Origin: Lentisalinibacter salinarum
GTDB taxonomy: Bacteria; Pseudomonadota; Gammaproteobacteria; Steroidobacterales; Woeseiaceae
Direction of reading: 5' to 3'
Assembly: GCF_040706555.1 (NCBI RefSeq)
Contig: NZ_JAPDRH010000001.1
Coordinates: 434,001 to 498,000, forward strand
DNA: 64,000 bases
Positions within the stretch are counted from its first letter, which is position 1. The number at the start of each line of letters is the position of its first letter. This document shows, one piece after another, positions 27,469 through 36,479 of this stretch. A model generated the notes under the pieces. The model was not told where the DNA came from and did no database searches. It saw nothing but the letters and a program-made list of their open reading frames with translations. The position numbers and the translations under genes were made by a program.

Positions 27469-28437
27469 ATGGCCGAATTCCGCAAACTCCTCGCAGTGAT
27501 CGACCCGACCAGCGAGCAGCAGCCCGCCATGGAGCGCGCGGCCTGGCTCGCGGGCCAGACCGGTGCCCGTCTGGAGCTGTTCGTTTGCTATTACAACCAG
27601 TACCTGTCCGGCGACCGCTTCTTCGATTCCCGCGGCCTGAAAGAGGCCCGGGAGGAGACGCTGGAGCATTTCCGCTCCCGGCTCGAGGAGTTCGCCGGGA
27701 AACTCCGTGGAGAGGGACTCGAGGTCACTACCGACGCGGCGTGGGACAACCCGCTGCACGAGGGCATCGTGCGCAAGGCGGTCGGCACCGGCGCCGACGT
27801 GGTGTTCAAGGACACCCACTATCACAAGCCGGCCGCACGGGTGATCTTCACCAACACCGACTGGAACCTCATCCGTACCTGCCCGGTACCCCTCTGGCTG
27901 GTGAAGCCCGGCGGCAACTGGGAAGACGACATCCGCTATCTGGCCGCGGTGGACCCGCTGCACGAGCACGAGAAGCCGGCCGCCCTCGACGACCAGATCA
28001 TCAATACGGCGAAGCGGCTGGCCGGCGCCAGCGGCGGCGAAGTGCACACCTTCCATTCCTACGATCCCATCATCGCCGTGGCAGATGCCGCCAACAGCAC
28101 CTTCGTCCCGGTGACCCTGCCGGTGGAGGAGCTGGAGGCGAAGATGCACGAGCGTCACCGGGAGCACTTCAACGAGCTGCTCGAGTTCCACGGCCTTAGC
28201 GCCAGGACCGCCCATCTGATACCCGGGCGCACCCAGGAGGTGCTGCCGGCCCTCGCGCGCGACGTGGAGGCCTCGGTCGTGATCATGGGCGCGGTGGCGC
28301 GCAACCGGCTGAAACGCATCTTCATCGGCAGCACGGCGGAGCAGGTGATGGACAATCTGCCGTGCGACCTGCTGGTGCTGAAGCCGGCCTGGTTCGAGAC
28401 GCCTGTGCACCTGGAGAGGAAGCGCAGCACGGACTGA
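27469..28437 (+). CDS. Tandem universal stress protein (second copy)
   Basis: 322-residue protein with two UspA domains, paralogous to the first Usp protein of the window. Shared landmarks include SGDRFFDSRGL (the other has GEQFIDSRVL), VDPLHEHEKPAALDDQI and GAVARNRLKRIFIGSTAEQV. The last is the ATP-loop region G-x9-G-[ST] of the second domain. CDLLVLKPAWFETP closes the protein. The start MAEFRK follows GAAGGAG. A CBS protein follows after 50 bases, so the two may be cotranscribed. Role inferred: survival under oxygen limitation or energy stress. Confidence 0.92.
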   Translation: MAEFRKLLAVIDPTSEQQPAMERAAWLAGQTGARLELFVCYYNQYLSGDRFFDSRGLKEAREETLEHFRSRLEEFAGKLRGEGLEVTTDAAWDNPLHEGIVRKAVGTGADVVFKDTHYHKPAARVIFTNTDWNLIRTCPVPLWLVKPGGNWEDDIRYLAAVDPLHEHEKPAALDDQIINTAKRLAGASGGEVHTFHSYDPIIAVADAANSTFVPVTLPVEELEAKMHERHREHFNELLEFHGLSARTAHLIPGRTQEVLPALARDVEASVVIMGAVARNRLKRIFIGSTAEQVMDNLPCDLLVLKPAWFETPVHLERKRSTD

Positions 28438-28487
28438 ATAGACCTCGGCCCGTATCGTCAGGGAGTCACGGAAAGAGGAGGTGAGTC

Positions 28488-28940
28488 ATGCGCGTCGGCG
28501 ATATCTGTGCCCGGCGAGTGGTTACGGTAGAGCGGCGGACGTCCATCCGGGACGCCATCGCGCTGATGCGCGACGAGCACGTCGGTGACGTGGTCGTGAC
28601 CGAGCCGCACCCGTCCGGCGAAGCGCCGGTGGGGATACTGACAGACCGGGACATCGTCCTGGAGCTGCTGGCCCGGGAGGTGGATCTCGATGCCGTGACC
28701 TGCGGCGACGTGATGAGCTACGACCTCGCGACTGTCGAGGCGGAGGACGAGATACTGGACGCGATCGAGGTCATGCAGACCCGCGCGGTCCGGCGGCTGC
28801 CCGTGCTGGGCGGCAACGGCGAGCTGGCCGGCGTGCTGAGCCTGGACGATCTTGTGGCGGCGTTGTCCGAAGCCATCGGCGGGCTGTGGCCCGTGGTCCG
28901 GCGCCAGCAGCGCATCGAGCGCAAGCGCCGCCCCGACTGA
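28488..28940 (+). CDS. CBS-domain pair protein
   Basis: 150-residue protein consisting almost only of two CBS motifs (residues 6-65 and 72-135). GILTDRDIVLELLAR ends the first and GVLSLDDLVAALSEA ends the second, the usual adenine-nucleotide-binding turn positions. The tail is basic (RRQQRIERKRRPD), which could bind nucleic acid or membrane. Stand-alone CBS pairs sense AMP, ATP or related ligands. It is placed between a Usp gene and an oxygen-sensor kinase gene. Ribosome site GAGGTGAG. Confidence 0.9.
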   Translation: MRVGDICARRVVTVERRTSIRDAIALMRDEHVGDVVVTEPHPSGEAPVGILTDRDIVLELLAREVDLDAVTCGDVMSYDLATVEAEDEILDAIEVMQTRAVRRLPVLGGNGELAGVLSLDDLVAALSEAIGGLWPVVRRQQRIERKRRPD

Positions 28941-29049
28941 GATCGCGGCCCCGGCGCACCGCCACCGCGACGTCGGCCGGGTGCCGGCGTGGGCATCGGC
29001 GAACCGAGCGGGTAGAATCCCGCTCTGGCCAGTCTCCCTGCGTGTCCGC

Positions 29050-30765
29050 GTGGCTAATATCTCCCGACGGCACTCTGCCGCTTTTTCTCCAGCGTTCTGG
29101 TTCGCCGCCCTGGCGGCTGCCGCTCCGCCGGCCGTGGCCGCGGCGCCCACCGGGCCGGCACTGGCGCAATGGCTGCCGTGGCTGGTGGCCGGAGTCGCCC
29201 TGTTCCTGCTGGGATTCGTGCTCTGGCAGGGCCGCCGGCGCGGCCTGCTCGCCTCCGTGCGGCTGGAGGATTCCCAGAAGATGATGCAGTCGGTGGTGGA
29301 GACGGCGGCCGAGGCCATCATCACCATGGGCGTGGACGGGCGCATCCGCACGTTCAATCGGGCCGCCGAGGCCATGTTCGGCTACACCCGGGACGAGATG
29401 ATCGGCGAGGACGTGAGCACGCTCATGCCGGCGCCTCATGCACAGCAGCACCATCGTTACGTCGCCCGCTACATGGAGACCGGGGAGGCGCGCATCATCG
29501 GCATCGGCCGCTACGTGGAGGCCAGGCGTCGGGACGGCACTATCTTCCCCGTGCACCTCGCGATCAGTGAGTTCCAGGACGGCGAGAAGATCTTCACGGG
29601 CATCCTGCGCGACATGACCCAGGTGCGCGAGCTGGAGAGCGCACTGCGGGACAAGGAGAAATCGCTGAAGATGGCACTGCGCGCGGCCAACCTGAACGTC
29701 TGGGAATGGGAGCCCGCCACGGACGTCTTCCGCACGCTGGAAGGCGACTCGGCCGTGATGCCCGGGCTGGCCACCGGCGAGGCGATCCAGGGGTCCGAGC
29801 TGCGCCACCGGGTCCTGCCGGAAGATCGGCGCCGCATCGAGCGGGTCATCGGGCGCGTTCACGAGGGCGATTCCCAGGCGTTCGAATACCGCGTCAAGCA
29901 GGACGACGGCACGCTGCGCTGGTTCCGCTCCCACACGACTCCCGTGTTCGGACCGGACCACCGGGTCGAGCGCGTCCTCGGCGTCACCCGGGACATCACC
30001 GAGTCGAAGGACCGCGAGGCCGAGCTGGCCTCCCAGCGCGAGCGTCTCACCCACGTGGCGCGCCTGAGCACCATGGGCGAGATGGCGGCCGGCATCGCCC
30101 ACGAGATCAATCAGCCGCTGACCGCGATCACCACCTACGCGCAGGGCAGCAAGCGCATGATCGCGGCGGGAAACCCCGACATGGAGAAGCTCACGCGGGC
30201 GCTCGGCAACATCAGCGATCAGGCACTCAGGGCCGGCGAGGTCATCCGCCGGCTGCGCGCCCTCATTCGCAAGACCGACCAGACCCGCGAGGTGCGCAAC
30301 ATCAACGAGCTGATCTCGGAGCTGGAACCGCTGGTCAGCATCGACGTGCGCGGCAACGACATACCGGTTATCTACGATTTCGACCAGCCGCAGATTCCGG
30401 TGAAGGTCGATCCCGTCCAGATCCAGCAGGTGATGCTGAATCTGCTGCGCAACGCCTTCGACGCCTCCGAGGAGCGGCGCACCGGCGACATCGTCGTGCA
30501 GACCCGCCTGAATGGCGACGACGAGGTCATGGTCCGCGTCACCGACCATGGCACCGGCATGTCGGAAGAGGTGAAAAGCAACGTCAGCAACCCGTTTTTC
30601 ACCACCAAGAAGAACGGCATGGGCCTCGGCGTGTCCATCTGCATGTCGATCATCCGCAGCCACGGCGGAGAGGTAACCTACGAAGACAACCCAAAGGGCG
30701 GTACCATAGTCACTTTGACGCTGCCGACGGTAGAGGGAGGGGTCCGCGATGGCGGGAACAGCTGA
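29050..30765 (+). CDS. fixL: FixL-like haem-PAS oxygen sensor histidine kinase
   Basis: Predicted 571-residue kinase. A hydrophobic N-terminus (residues about 15-60) anchors it. The first PAS domain (75-190) carries the FixL haem pocket: HHRYVARYM aligns with HDGYLQRYM of Bradyrhizobium FixL. His134 is then the proximal haem ligand, Arg140 matches Arg206, and Arg154 in GIGRYV matches Arg220, which senses O2. A second PAS/PAC follows (205-320). The kinase core has the phosphoacceptor His351 in AHEINQPL and N, G1 and G2 boxes (NLLRNAFDAS, DHGTGM, GMGLGVS). The GTG start is uncertain. The next gene, fixJ-like, overlaps it by 17 bases. Confidence 0.92.
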   Translation: MANISRRHSAAFSPAFWFAALAAAAPPAVAAAPTGPALAQWLPWLVAGVALFLLGFVLWQGRRRGLLASVRLEDSQKMMQSVVETAAEAIITMGVDGRIRTFNRAAEAMFGYTRDEMIGEDVSTLMPAPHAQQHHRYVARYMETGEARIIGIGRYVEARRRDGTIFPVHLAISEFQDGEKIFTGILRDMTQVRELESALRDKEKSLKMALRAANLNVWEWEPATDVFRTLEGDSAVMPGLATGEAIQGSELRHRVLPEDRRRIERVIGRVHEGDSQAFEYRVKQDDGTLRWFRSHTTPVFGPDHRVERVLGVTRDITESKDREAELASQRERLTHVARLSTMGEMAAGIAHEINQPLTAITTYAQGSKRMIAAGNPDMEKLTRALGNISDQALRAGEVIRRLRALIRKTDQTREVRNINELISELEPLVSIDVRGNDIPVIYDFDQPQIPVKVDPVQIQQVMLNLLRNAFDASEERRTGDIVVQTRLNGDDEVMVRVTDHGTGMSEEVKSNVSNPFFTTKKNGMGLGVSICMSIIRSHGGEVTYEDNPKGGTIVTLTLPTVEGGVRDGGNS

Positions 30766-31399
30766 ATCGCATCAGCCTACGGTATTCCTGGTGGACGACG
30801 ACGAGGCGATACGCGATTCGCTGTCGTTCCTGCTGCAGTCCGTGGGGATACCGTGCGAGACGTTCGCCTCGGCCCGCGACTTCCTGAACGCCTACAACGA
30901 CGACCGGCCCGGCTGCCTGGTGCTGGACGTGCGCATGCCAGGCATGAGCGGGCTGGAGCTGCAGGAGGCCCTGAACGAGCGTCATTCCATCCTGCCGATC
31001 ATCTTCATTACCGGCCACGGCGACGTGCCCATGGCGGTGGAGGCCATGCAGGGTGGCGCCGCCGACTTCCTGCAGAAGCCCTTCCGCGACCAGGACCTGC
31101 TGGACCGCATCAACGAGGCGCTGGCAAAAGACGACGAGAACCGCCAGGCGCTGGAGGAGCACCACGATCTGCAGAAGCGCTGGAACTCGCTCACCAACCG
31201 GGAGCAGGAAGTCATGGAACTCGTCGTCGACGGCAAGCCCAACAAGGTCGTCGCCTACGAACTCGGAGTGAGCCAGCGCACGATAGAGATCCACCGCGCC
31301 CGCGTCATGGAAAAGATGCAGGCGAATTCGCTCGCGCACCTGGTGCGGATGGCCGTCATGCTCCGCGCAGATACGGGCGAGGAACCCGAACACCACTGA
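30749..31399 (+). CDS. fixJ: FixJ-type response regulator
   Basis: 216-residue protein. The receiver domain (10-130) has an intact phosphorylation pocket: DDD at 16-18, Asp60 in VLDVRMPGMSG, Thr88 and Lys110. A LuxR/FixJ helix-turn-helix follows (about 145-205) with LTNREQEVMELVVDGKPNK and VSQRTIEIHRARVMEKM. It should be phosphorylated by the overlapping FixL-like kinase and act as a DNA-binding activator under low oxygen. The ribosome site AGAGGGAGGG lies inside the kinase gene. Targets may include the motif-bearing promoters nearby, an inference. Confidence 0.94.
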   Translation: MAGTAESHQPTVFLVDDDEAIRDSLSFLLQSVGIPCETFASARDFLNAYNDDRPGCLVLDVRMPGMSGLELQEALNERHSILPIIFITGHGDVPMAVEAMQGGAADFLQKPFRDQDLLDRINEALAKDDENRQALEEHHDLQKRWNSLTNREQEVMELVVDGKPNKVVAYELGVSQRTIEIHRARVMEKMQANSLAHLVRMAVMLRADTGEEPEHH

Positions 31400-31499
31400 T
31401 CCCCGCCGTCCCCCGACGACCCTGAGCGATGCCCTCAGCGACCCCCTCAGCGATGCCTGAGCGGCCCTCTGCCGGCGCTGCGGCGGGAGCGTCCGCCGC

Positions 31500-31506
31500 T
31501 AGGTAG
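31500..31506 (+). promoter_or_regulatory. TAGGTAG motif, copy 4
   Basis: CGCTAGGTAG, identical to copy 3 over ten bases, lies 73 bases before the stand-alone receiver gene. Downstream an AT-richer stretch (TGTTTAGGGTGGTTTGATTT) could hold the core promoter. Confidence 0.4.
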
Positions 31507-31579
31507 AAGCCCGTATGTTTAGGGTGGTTTGATTTCCCGATCATGCCACTGTCGCCAAATAGCATTCTAATTTCGAGCT

Positions 31580-32011
31580 GTGATGATTACTGGGGACGGC
31601 CAGTCCACCGCGGGGGCAAATAATCACCAGGGCACCAAGGCATCGTGCGTTGCCGTCGTGGACCCGGATCCCACAGTCCGCGACGGGCTGGACGCGCTGC
31701 TGGGCGACCTCGCAACGGAGATCTGCCACTACGATTCCGCCGAGGAGTTCCTGCGGGCGACGGCGGATCACGTGCCGGACTGCCTCATCACCGAGGTCTG
31801 GCTGCCAGGCATCTCCGGTGTCGAACTCCTGGAGCAACTCAACGAGGCGGGCCATCACGTGCCCACCATCCTGCTCGCCCGCGATGGCGACGTGGCGATG
31901 GCGGTGCGCGGCATACGGGCCGGCGCCGCGGAATACATCGAGAAGCCCTGGGTCGACAGCCGCCTGCGCCAGTCGATCCGTTCGATACTCGCCCGCCACG
32001 ATATCCACTGA
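31580..32011 (+). CDS. Stand-alone degenerate FixJ-like receiver
   Basis: 143-residue receiver without an output domain, clearly related to the FixJ receiver just upstream (DGDVAMAVRGIRAGAAEYIEKP against GDVPMAVEAMQGGAADFLQKP). The phosphoacceptor position is Glu72 (CLITEVWLPG) instead of Asp. The Thr/Ser switch is Ala100, and the acidic pair is Asp28-Pro29. Lys122 is kept. It therefore probably cannot be phosphorylated and may mimic an active or locked state, or compete with FixJ. It has a divergent 20-residue N-terminus. Probably a duplicate of the FixJ receiver. Confidence 0.85.
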   Translation: MMITGDGQSTAGANNHQGTKASCVAVVDPDPTVRDGLDALLGDLATEICHYDSAEEFLRATADHVPDCLITEVWLPGISGVELLEQLNEAGHHVPTILLARDGDVAMAVRGIRAGAAEYIEKPWVDSRLRQSIRSILARHDIH

Positions 32012-32074
32012 CGGCCCGGTTGCCGGGAGCCGCTGCGCTCAGGAGCCTGGCTGCGACCGGCGGGAGTGTCAGGG

Positions 32075-32839
32075 ATGAGAGCCGAACCCGGAAACGATCG
32101 TTCCGGCAATAACGAGAGAAATAGCGTCAGCAGCAGCCGTGCCATATTCGTCGCCCGGGGGCTGACCAAGATCTACCGGGTCGGGGAGGTCGAGGTGCAC
32201 GCCCTGCGCGGCGTGGACGTGGAGCTCTACACGGGCGAGTTCATGGTGCTGCTCGGGGCTTCGGGCAGCGGCAAGTCGACCCTGTTGAACATCCTCGGCG
32301 GCCTGGATACCCCCACCGACGGCACGGTGCGTTTCGACGACATCGACCTCACTGGCGCGAGCGAATCCGAGCTCACCGAATACCGCCGCCATTCGGTCGG
32401 CTTCGTCTTCCAGTTCTACAACCTGATCCCGAGTCTGACCGCCCGGGAGAACGTCTCCATCGTCACGGAGATCGCCCGCAACCCGATGACGCCGGAAGAG
32501 GCACTCGAGATGGTGAACCTGGGGCCGCGGATGGACCACTTCCCGGCCCAGCTGTCCGGCGGCGAGCAGCAGCGGGTGGCCATCGCCCGCGCCATCGCCA
32601 AGCGGCCCGAGGTGCTGCTCTGCGACGAGCCCACCGGCGCGCTCGATTCGAAGACCGGCGTGCACGTGCTCGAGGCACTGGCACGCGTGAACGAGGAGTA
32701 TGGGACCGCCACGGCGGTGATCACGCACAACGCCAGCATTGCCGATATGGCCGACCGGGTGCTGTTCATGAGCGACGGGCAGATTTCCGGCGAGCGGCGC
32801 AACGAGACCCGCAAGCCGCCCTCGGAGATCAGCTGGTAG
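32075..32839 (+). CDS. ABC transporter ATPase, MacB/LolD-like
   Basis: 254-residue nucleotide-binding subunit. The first 25 residues (rich in Asn and Ser) are an unusual extension, and the domain starts at FVARGLTKIYRVGEVEVHAL. Walker A GASGSGKST, the signature LSGGEQQR, Walker B LLCDEPTGALD and the switch His in VITHN are intact. It belongs to the class that works mechanically with FtsX-type permeases rather than pumping small solutes. The start is taken at ATG after GTGTCAGGG; a GTG three codons earlier is also possible. The permease follows after 4 bases. Confidence 0.93.
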   Translation: MRAEPGNDRSGNNERNSVSSSRAIFVARGLTKIYRVGEVEVHALRGVDVELYTGEFMVLLGASGSGKSTLLNILGGLDTPTDGTVRFDDIDLTGASESELTEYRRHSVGFVFQFYNLIPSLTARENVSIVTEIARNPMTPEEALEMVNLGPRMDHFPAQLSGGEQQRVAIARAIAKRPEVLLCDEPTGALDSKTGVHVLEALARVNEEYGTATAVITHNASIADMADRVLFMSDGQISGERRNETRKPPSEISW

Positions 32840-32843
32840 GCCG

Positions 32844-35210
32844 ATGCGCGCGCTGGACCGCAAGCGCTGGCGGGAACTCTGGCAGATGCGCAGCCAGGCC
32901 GCCGCCATCGCCATGATCATCGCGAGCGGCGTGGCCACCTATATCATCTCGCTCAGTACGCTCGATTCGCTGACGCTCACCCAGAGCAACTACTACCAGG
33001 CCTACCGTTTCGCGGAGGTTTTCGCCTCGCTGAAGCGCGCGCCGCTCTCCCTGCTGGAGCGGGTGCGCGACATCGAGGGCGTGCGCGAGGCGGAGGCGCG
33101 GGTCAAAGCGCAGATCAACGTGGAGGTGCCGGGATTCGAGGATCCCGTGACCGGCCTGCTGGTCTCCCTGCCCGACGACCGCGCACCCCTGCTGAACCAG
33201 CTGCACCAGGTCCGGGGACGCACGCCGGCCCCTGACCGGCCGTGGGAGGTGGTCATCAACGAGGCATTCGCCGACGCCCAGGGTCTGGCGCCGGGCGACA
33301 CGATCATCGGCATCATCAACGGCCGGCGGGAAGACCTCGCCATCGTCGGGGTCGCGCTCTCGCCGGAGTTTATCTACCAGATCCGTCCCGGTGACATCTT
33401 CCCCGACTACGAGCGCTACGCGATCATGTGGATGGGCTACCGGGGGCTCAGCGTCGCCTACGACATGGACGGGGCGTTCAACGACCTGGTGATGACGCTG
33501 GAGCCGGAGGCCCGGGCCGAGGCGGTCATCGAGCGTCTCGACGCGCTGCTCGAGCCCTACGGCGGGCAGGGGGCCTACACCCGGGAAGACCAGCTCTCCC
33601 ACCGCTATATCACCCAGGAGATCGTCAGCCTGGAGGCGATGGCGAAGATATTCCCGGTGATCTTCCTCGCCTTCGCCGCCTTCCTGATCAATTTCGTCAC
33701 CAACCGGCTGATACGCGCCGAGCGGGACCAGATCGGCGTTCTGAAGGCCTTCGGCTACGACAACGTCACCGTGGGCCTGCACTATGTCAGCGTCATCCTC
33801 ATCATCGTGCTCGGCGGGGCCCTCGTCGGCATCGGCTTCGGCGCATGGGCAGCGCGCGGGCTCACCGGTATCTACATCGAGTTCTTCCGTTTCCCGCGGC
33901 TGGACTACGTGCTGAGACCTGACGTGCTCCTCACGGGCGTACTCGTCACCCTCGGCGCCGGCCTGGCCGGCACCCTGCACGCGTTCCACTCGGCGGTGCG
34001 CCTGTCGCCGGCGGAGGCGATGCGTCCCGACACGCCGCCGGTCTACCGGCAGAGCCTGGTCGAGCGGCTGTTCGGCCACGCGTTCCTCGACCAGCCCAGC
34101 CGCATGATCCTGCGCCACATCGGCCGCGCACCCGTGAAGAGCGCAATGACCGTGCTCGGCGTGGCCCTGTCCACCGGGCTCGTGATGTCCGGCAATTTCC
34201 AGGAGGACGCCGTCGACTACATGATGTGGAGCCACTTCAACCTGGCGGCAAGGGAGGACGTGACCGTTACCTTCAACGAGCTCGCCGGCAACGAGGCGGA
34301 GTACGAACTGGCCGCGCTGCCCGGCGTGCTGCAGGCCGAGGGCATGCGCGCCGTGCCCGTGCGCTTCCGCTACGGCAATCGCTCCTACCGCTCGGCCATC
34401 CAGGGTTACCGGCCCGACGCGGAACTCCACCGCCTCGTGGATACGTCGCTACGGCCGGTGCCGCCGCCGCCGGAGGGCCTGCTGCTCACCAGCTACCTGG
34501 GCGAGGAAATCCTCGGCGTGCGTCCCGGCGACACGGTCACGGTGGAGGTGCTCACCGGGCGGCGGCCCGTCATCGATCTGCCCGTGGCCGGTTTCGTGGA
34601 GGAGTACATCGGCATCTCCGGTTACATGGAGCTCGCAACCCTGAATCGGCTGATGCGCGACGGCCACGTGCTGACCGGCAGCTTCCTCGCCATCGACCCG
34701 GCCGATCAGGCGCGGGTATTCGACGAGCTGATGCGCCGTCCGGGCGTCGGCGCCATCGCCCAGCGCAGCCAGTCCATCGCGAGCTTCTACGAGTCCTTCG
34801 CGGAGACCATCCTCGTGTTCACCTTCGTCAACACGCTGCTGGCGGCGAGCATCGCCTTCGGGGCGGTCTACAACAGCGCGCGCATCGCGCTCGCCGAGCG
34901 CAGCCGGGAGCTTGCGAGTCTGCGGGTGCTCGGATTCACCCGGGCCGAGATTGCCTATATCCTGATCGGCGAGCTGATGCTGCTCGTCATCGTCGGCGTC
35001 GGTTTCGGTTTCCTGGTGGGACGCGGCATCTGCGCGCTGTTCGCGGAGGCGATTTCCTCGGACATCTACCGGGTGCCGCTGGTGCTCGAGCCGAGCACCT
35101 ACGCTTTCGGCGCCGCCGTCGTGCTCGGCTCGGGACTTATCTCCTCGGCCGTCATCAAGCGTCGGCTGGACAATCTGGATCTGGTGGCCGTGCTGAAGAC
35201 GACGGAGTAG
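32844..35210 (+). CDS. ABC permease with two FtsX domains
   Basis: 788-residue membrane protein. An N-terminal helix (about 20-40) and a large periplasmic domain precede the first FtsX segment (about 270-385, with three helices and VLKAFGYDNVTV). A second periplasmic domain and a second FtsX segment (about 650-780, LRVLGFTRAEIAYIL) follow. This 10-helix-like plan is seen in large exporters that act on lipoproteins, lipids or peptides with an HlyD-type partner. The adaptor gene follows after 3 bases. The substrate cannot be told from sequence. Confidence 0.92.
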   Translation: MRALDRKRWRELWQMRSQAAAIAMIIASGVATYIISLSTLDSLTLTQSNYYQAYRFAEVFASLKRAPLSLLERVRDIEGVREAEARVKAQINVEVPGFEDPVTGLLVSLPDDRAPLLNQLHQVRGRTPAPDRPWEVVINEAFADAQGLAPGDTIIGIINGRREDLAIVGVALSPEFIYQIRPGDIFPDYERYAIMWMGYRGLSVAYDMDGAFNDLVMTLEPEARAEAVIERLDALLEPYGGQGAYTREDQLSHRYITQEIVSLEAMAKIFPVIFLAFAAFLINFVTNRLIRAERDQIGVLKAFGYDNVTVGLHYVSVILIIVLGGALVGIGFGAWAARGLTGIYIEFFRFPRLDYVLRPDVLLTGVLVTLGAGLAGTLHAFHSAVRLSPAEAMRPDTPPVYRQSLVERLFGHAFLDQPSRMILRHIGRAPVKSAMTVLGVALSTGLVMSGNFQEDAVDYMMWSHFNLAAREDVTVTFNELAGNEAEYELAALPGVLQAEGMRAVPVRFRYGNRSYRSAIQGYRPDAELHRLVDTSLRPVPPPPEGLLLTSYLGEEILGVRPGDTVTVEVLTGRRPVIDLPVAGFVEEYIGISGYMELATLNRLMRDGHVLTGSFLAIDPADQARVFDELMRRPGVGAIAQRSQSIASFYESFAETILVFTFVNTLLAASIAFGAVYNSARIALAERSRELASLRVLGFTRAEIAYILIGELMLLVIVGVGFGFLVGRGICALFAEAISSDIYRVPLVLEPSTYAFGAAVVLGSGLISSAVIKRRLDNLDLVAVLKTTE

Positions 35211-35213
35211 ACC

Positions 35214-36407
35214 GTGGCGAGTCGCAGGAACATCATCATTGGCATCGTGGCGGTCCTCGCGGCGGTACTCCTCTACCTGGGCTTCCGCCCCCAGCCCCTG
35301 CCCGTGGAGACCGGCACGGTGAGCCGTGGACCGCTCAGCGTCACCGTCACTGAGGAGGGCAAGACTCGCATCAGGGAGCGCTACGTCATCACCTCGCCGG
35401 TGGCCGGTTTCGCCGCCCGCATCGAGCTCGAGGAGGGGGATGCGGTGGCGGCGGGCGGGCCGCTGGTCGCCATCGAGCCGGTGGCGCCCACGGTGCTGGA
35501 CCGGCGCAGCCGGGCGGAGGCGCGTGCCCGCGTGTCGGCGGCGGAAGCCGCGCTGGAGGCGGCCGAGACCCGGGTGCGCGCGGCCGAGGCGGAGGCGGAA
35601 CTCGCCGAAGCGGAACGCGAGCGCATCGAACGGCTGTACGAGACCAATGCCGTTTCCCGTGCGGAATACGACCGCGTGATCTCCGCCGCCCGGCGCGCCG
35701 CCGCGGGACTGAGGGCGGCGATGGCCGAAGCCGAGGTGGCCCGCTACGAGCTGCAGGCGGCCCGGGACGTGCTGCGCTATTCGGCGGCGGAGCCGGACGG
35801 CGAACCGCCGGAGGAGGTGGTGGTGCGCTCGCCCATCGACGGCAGCGTGCTGGACGTCATTCACGAGAGCGAAGGGGTGGTGGCCGCCGGCGAGCACCTG
35901 GTCACGCTGGGGGATCCTTCCAACCTGGAAGTCGAGGTCGAGTTGCTGTCGGCGGACGCCGTCCGCCTTGCCCCGGGAATGCCCGTGCGGCTCCTGCGCT
36001 GGGGCGGCGACGACGCGCTCCAGGGCGAGGTGAGGGTGGTCGAGCCCTCCGGCTTTACGAAGATCTCCGCCCTGGGCGTGGAGGAGCAGCGCGTGATCGT
36101 GCTGGTGGACATCCTGTCGCCGCCCGGGCGCTGGGCGCGCCTCGGCGACGGCTACCGGGTGGAGGCGGAGTTCGTGCTGTGGTCCGGCGAAGACGTACTG
36201 CAGGTGCCTTCCAGCGCCGCGTTCCGGCGCGGCGAGCAATGGGCCGTATTCGTGGTCGAGGACGAGCATGCCGTCTTCCGGCCGATCAGCGTCGGGCGCC
36301 GGGGCGAGTTCCGCGTGCAGGTAGTCGACGGACTCGCCGAGGGCGAGACCATCGTGCTCTACCCCGACGACGAGGTGGAGGACGGCCGGAGACTGAAGAC
36401 GCGCTGA
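35214..36407 (+). CDS. HlyD/MFP-family periplasmic adaptor
   Basis: 397-residue adaptor starting with GTG. A single N-terminal membrane anchor (residues 7-24) is followed by a lipoyl half (ITSPVAGFAARIELEEGD). A long Ala/Glu/Arg-rich coiled-coil hairpin (about 95-175) leads to the second lipoyl half (VVVRSPIDGSVLDVIHESEG), beta-barrel and membrane-proximal domains. It should bridge the FtsX-type permease to an outer-membrane channel. No outer-membrane factor gene is nearby, so a shared TolC-like protein would be needed. Third and last gene of the exporter unit. Confidence 0.93.
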   Translation: MASRRNIIIGIVAVLAAVLLYLGFRPQPLPVETGTVSRGPLSVTVTEEGKTRIRERYVITSPVAGFAARIELEEGDAVAAGGPLVAIEPVAPTVLDRRSRAEARARVSAAEAALEAAETRVRAAEAEAELAEAERERIERLYETNAVSRAEYDRVISAARRAAAGLRAAMAEAEVARYELQAARDVLRYSAAEPDGEPPEEVVVRSPIDGSVLDVIHESEGVVAAGEHLVTLGDPSNLEVEVELLSADAVRLAPGMPVRLLRWGGDDALQGEVRVVEPSGFTKISALGVEEQRVIVLVDILSPPGRWARLGDGYRVEAEFVLWSGEDVLQVPSSAAFRRGEQWAVFVVEDEHAVFRPISVGRRGEFRVQVVDGLAEGETIVLYPDDEVEDGRRLKTR

Positions 36408-36479
36408 CATGGCCGGGGCCGATCGGCGACGCAACGGCGCAAACGGGGTCCGCGCCGGCGTTTCGGGTAGTATGGTCCG

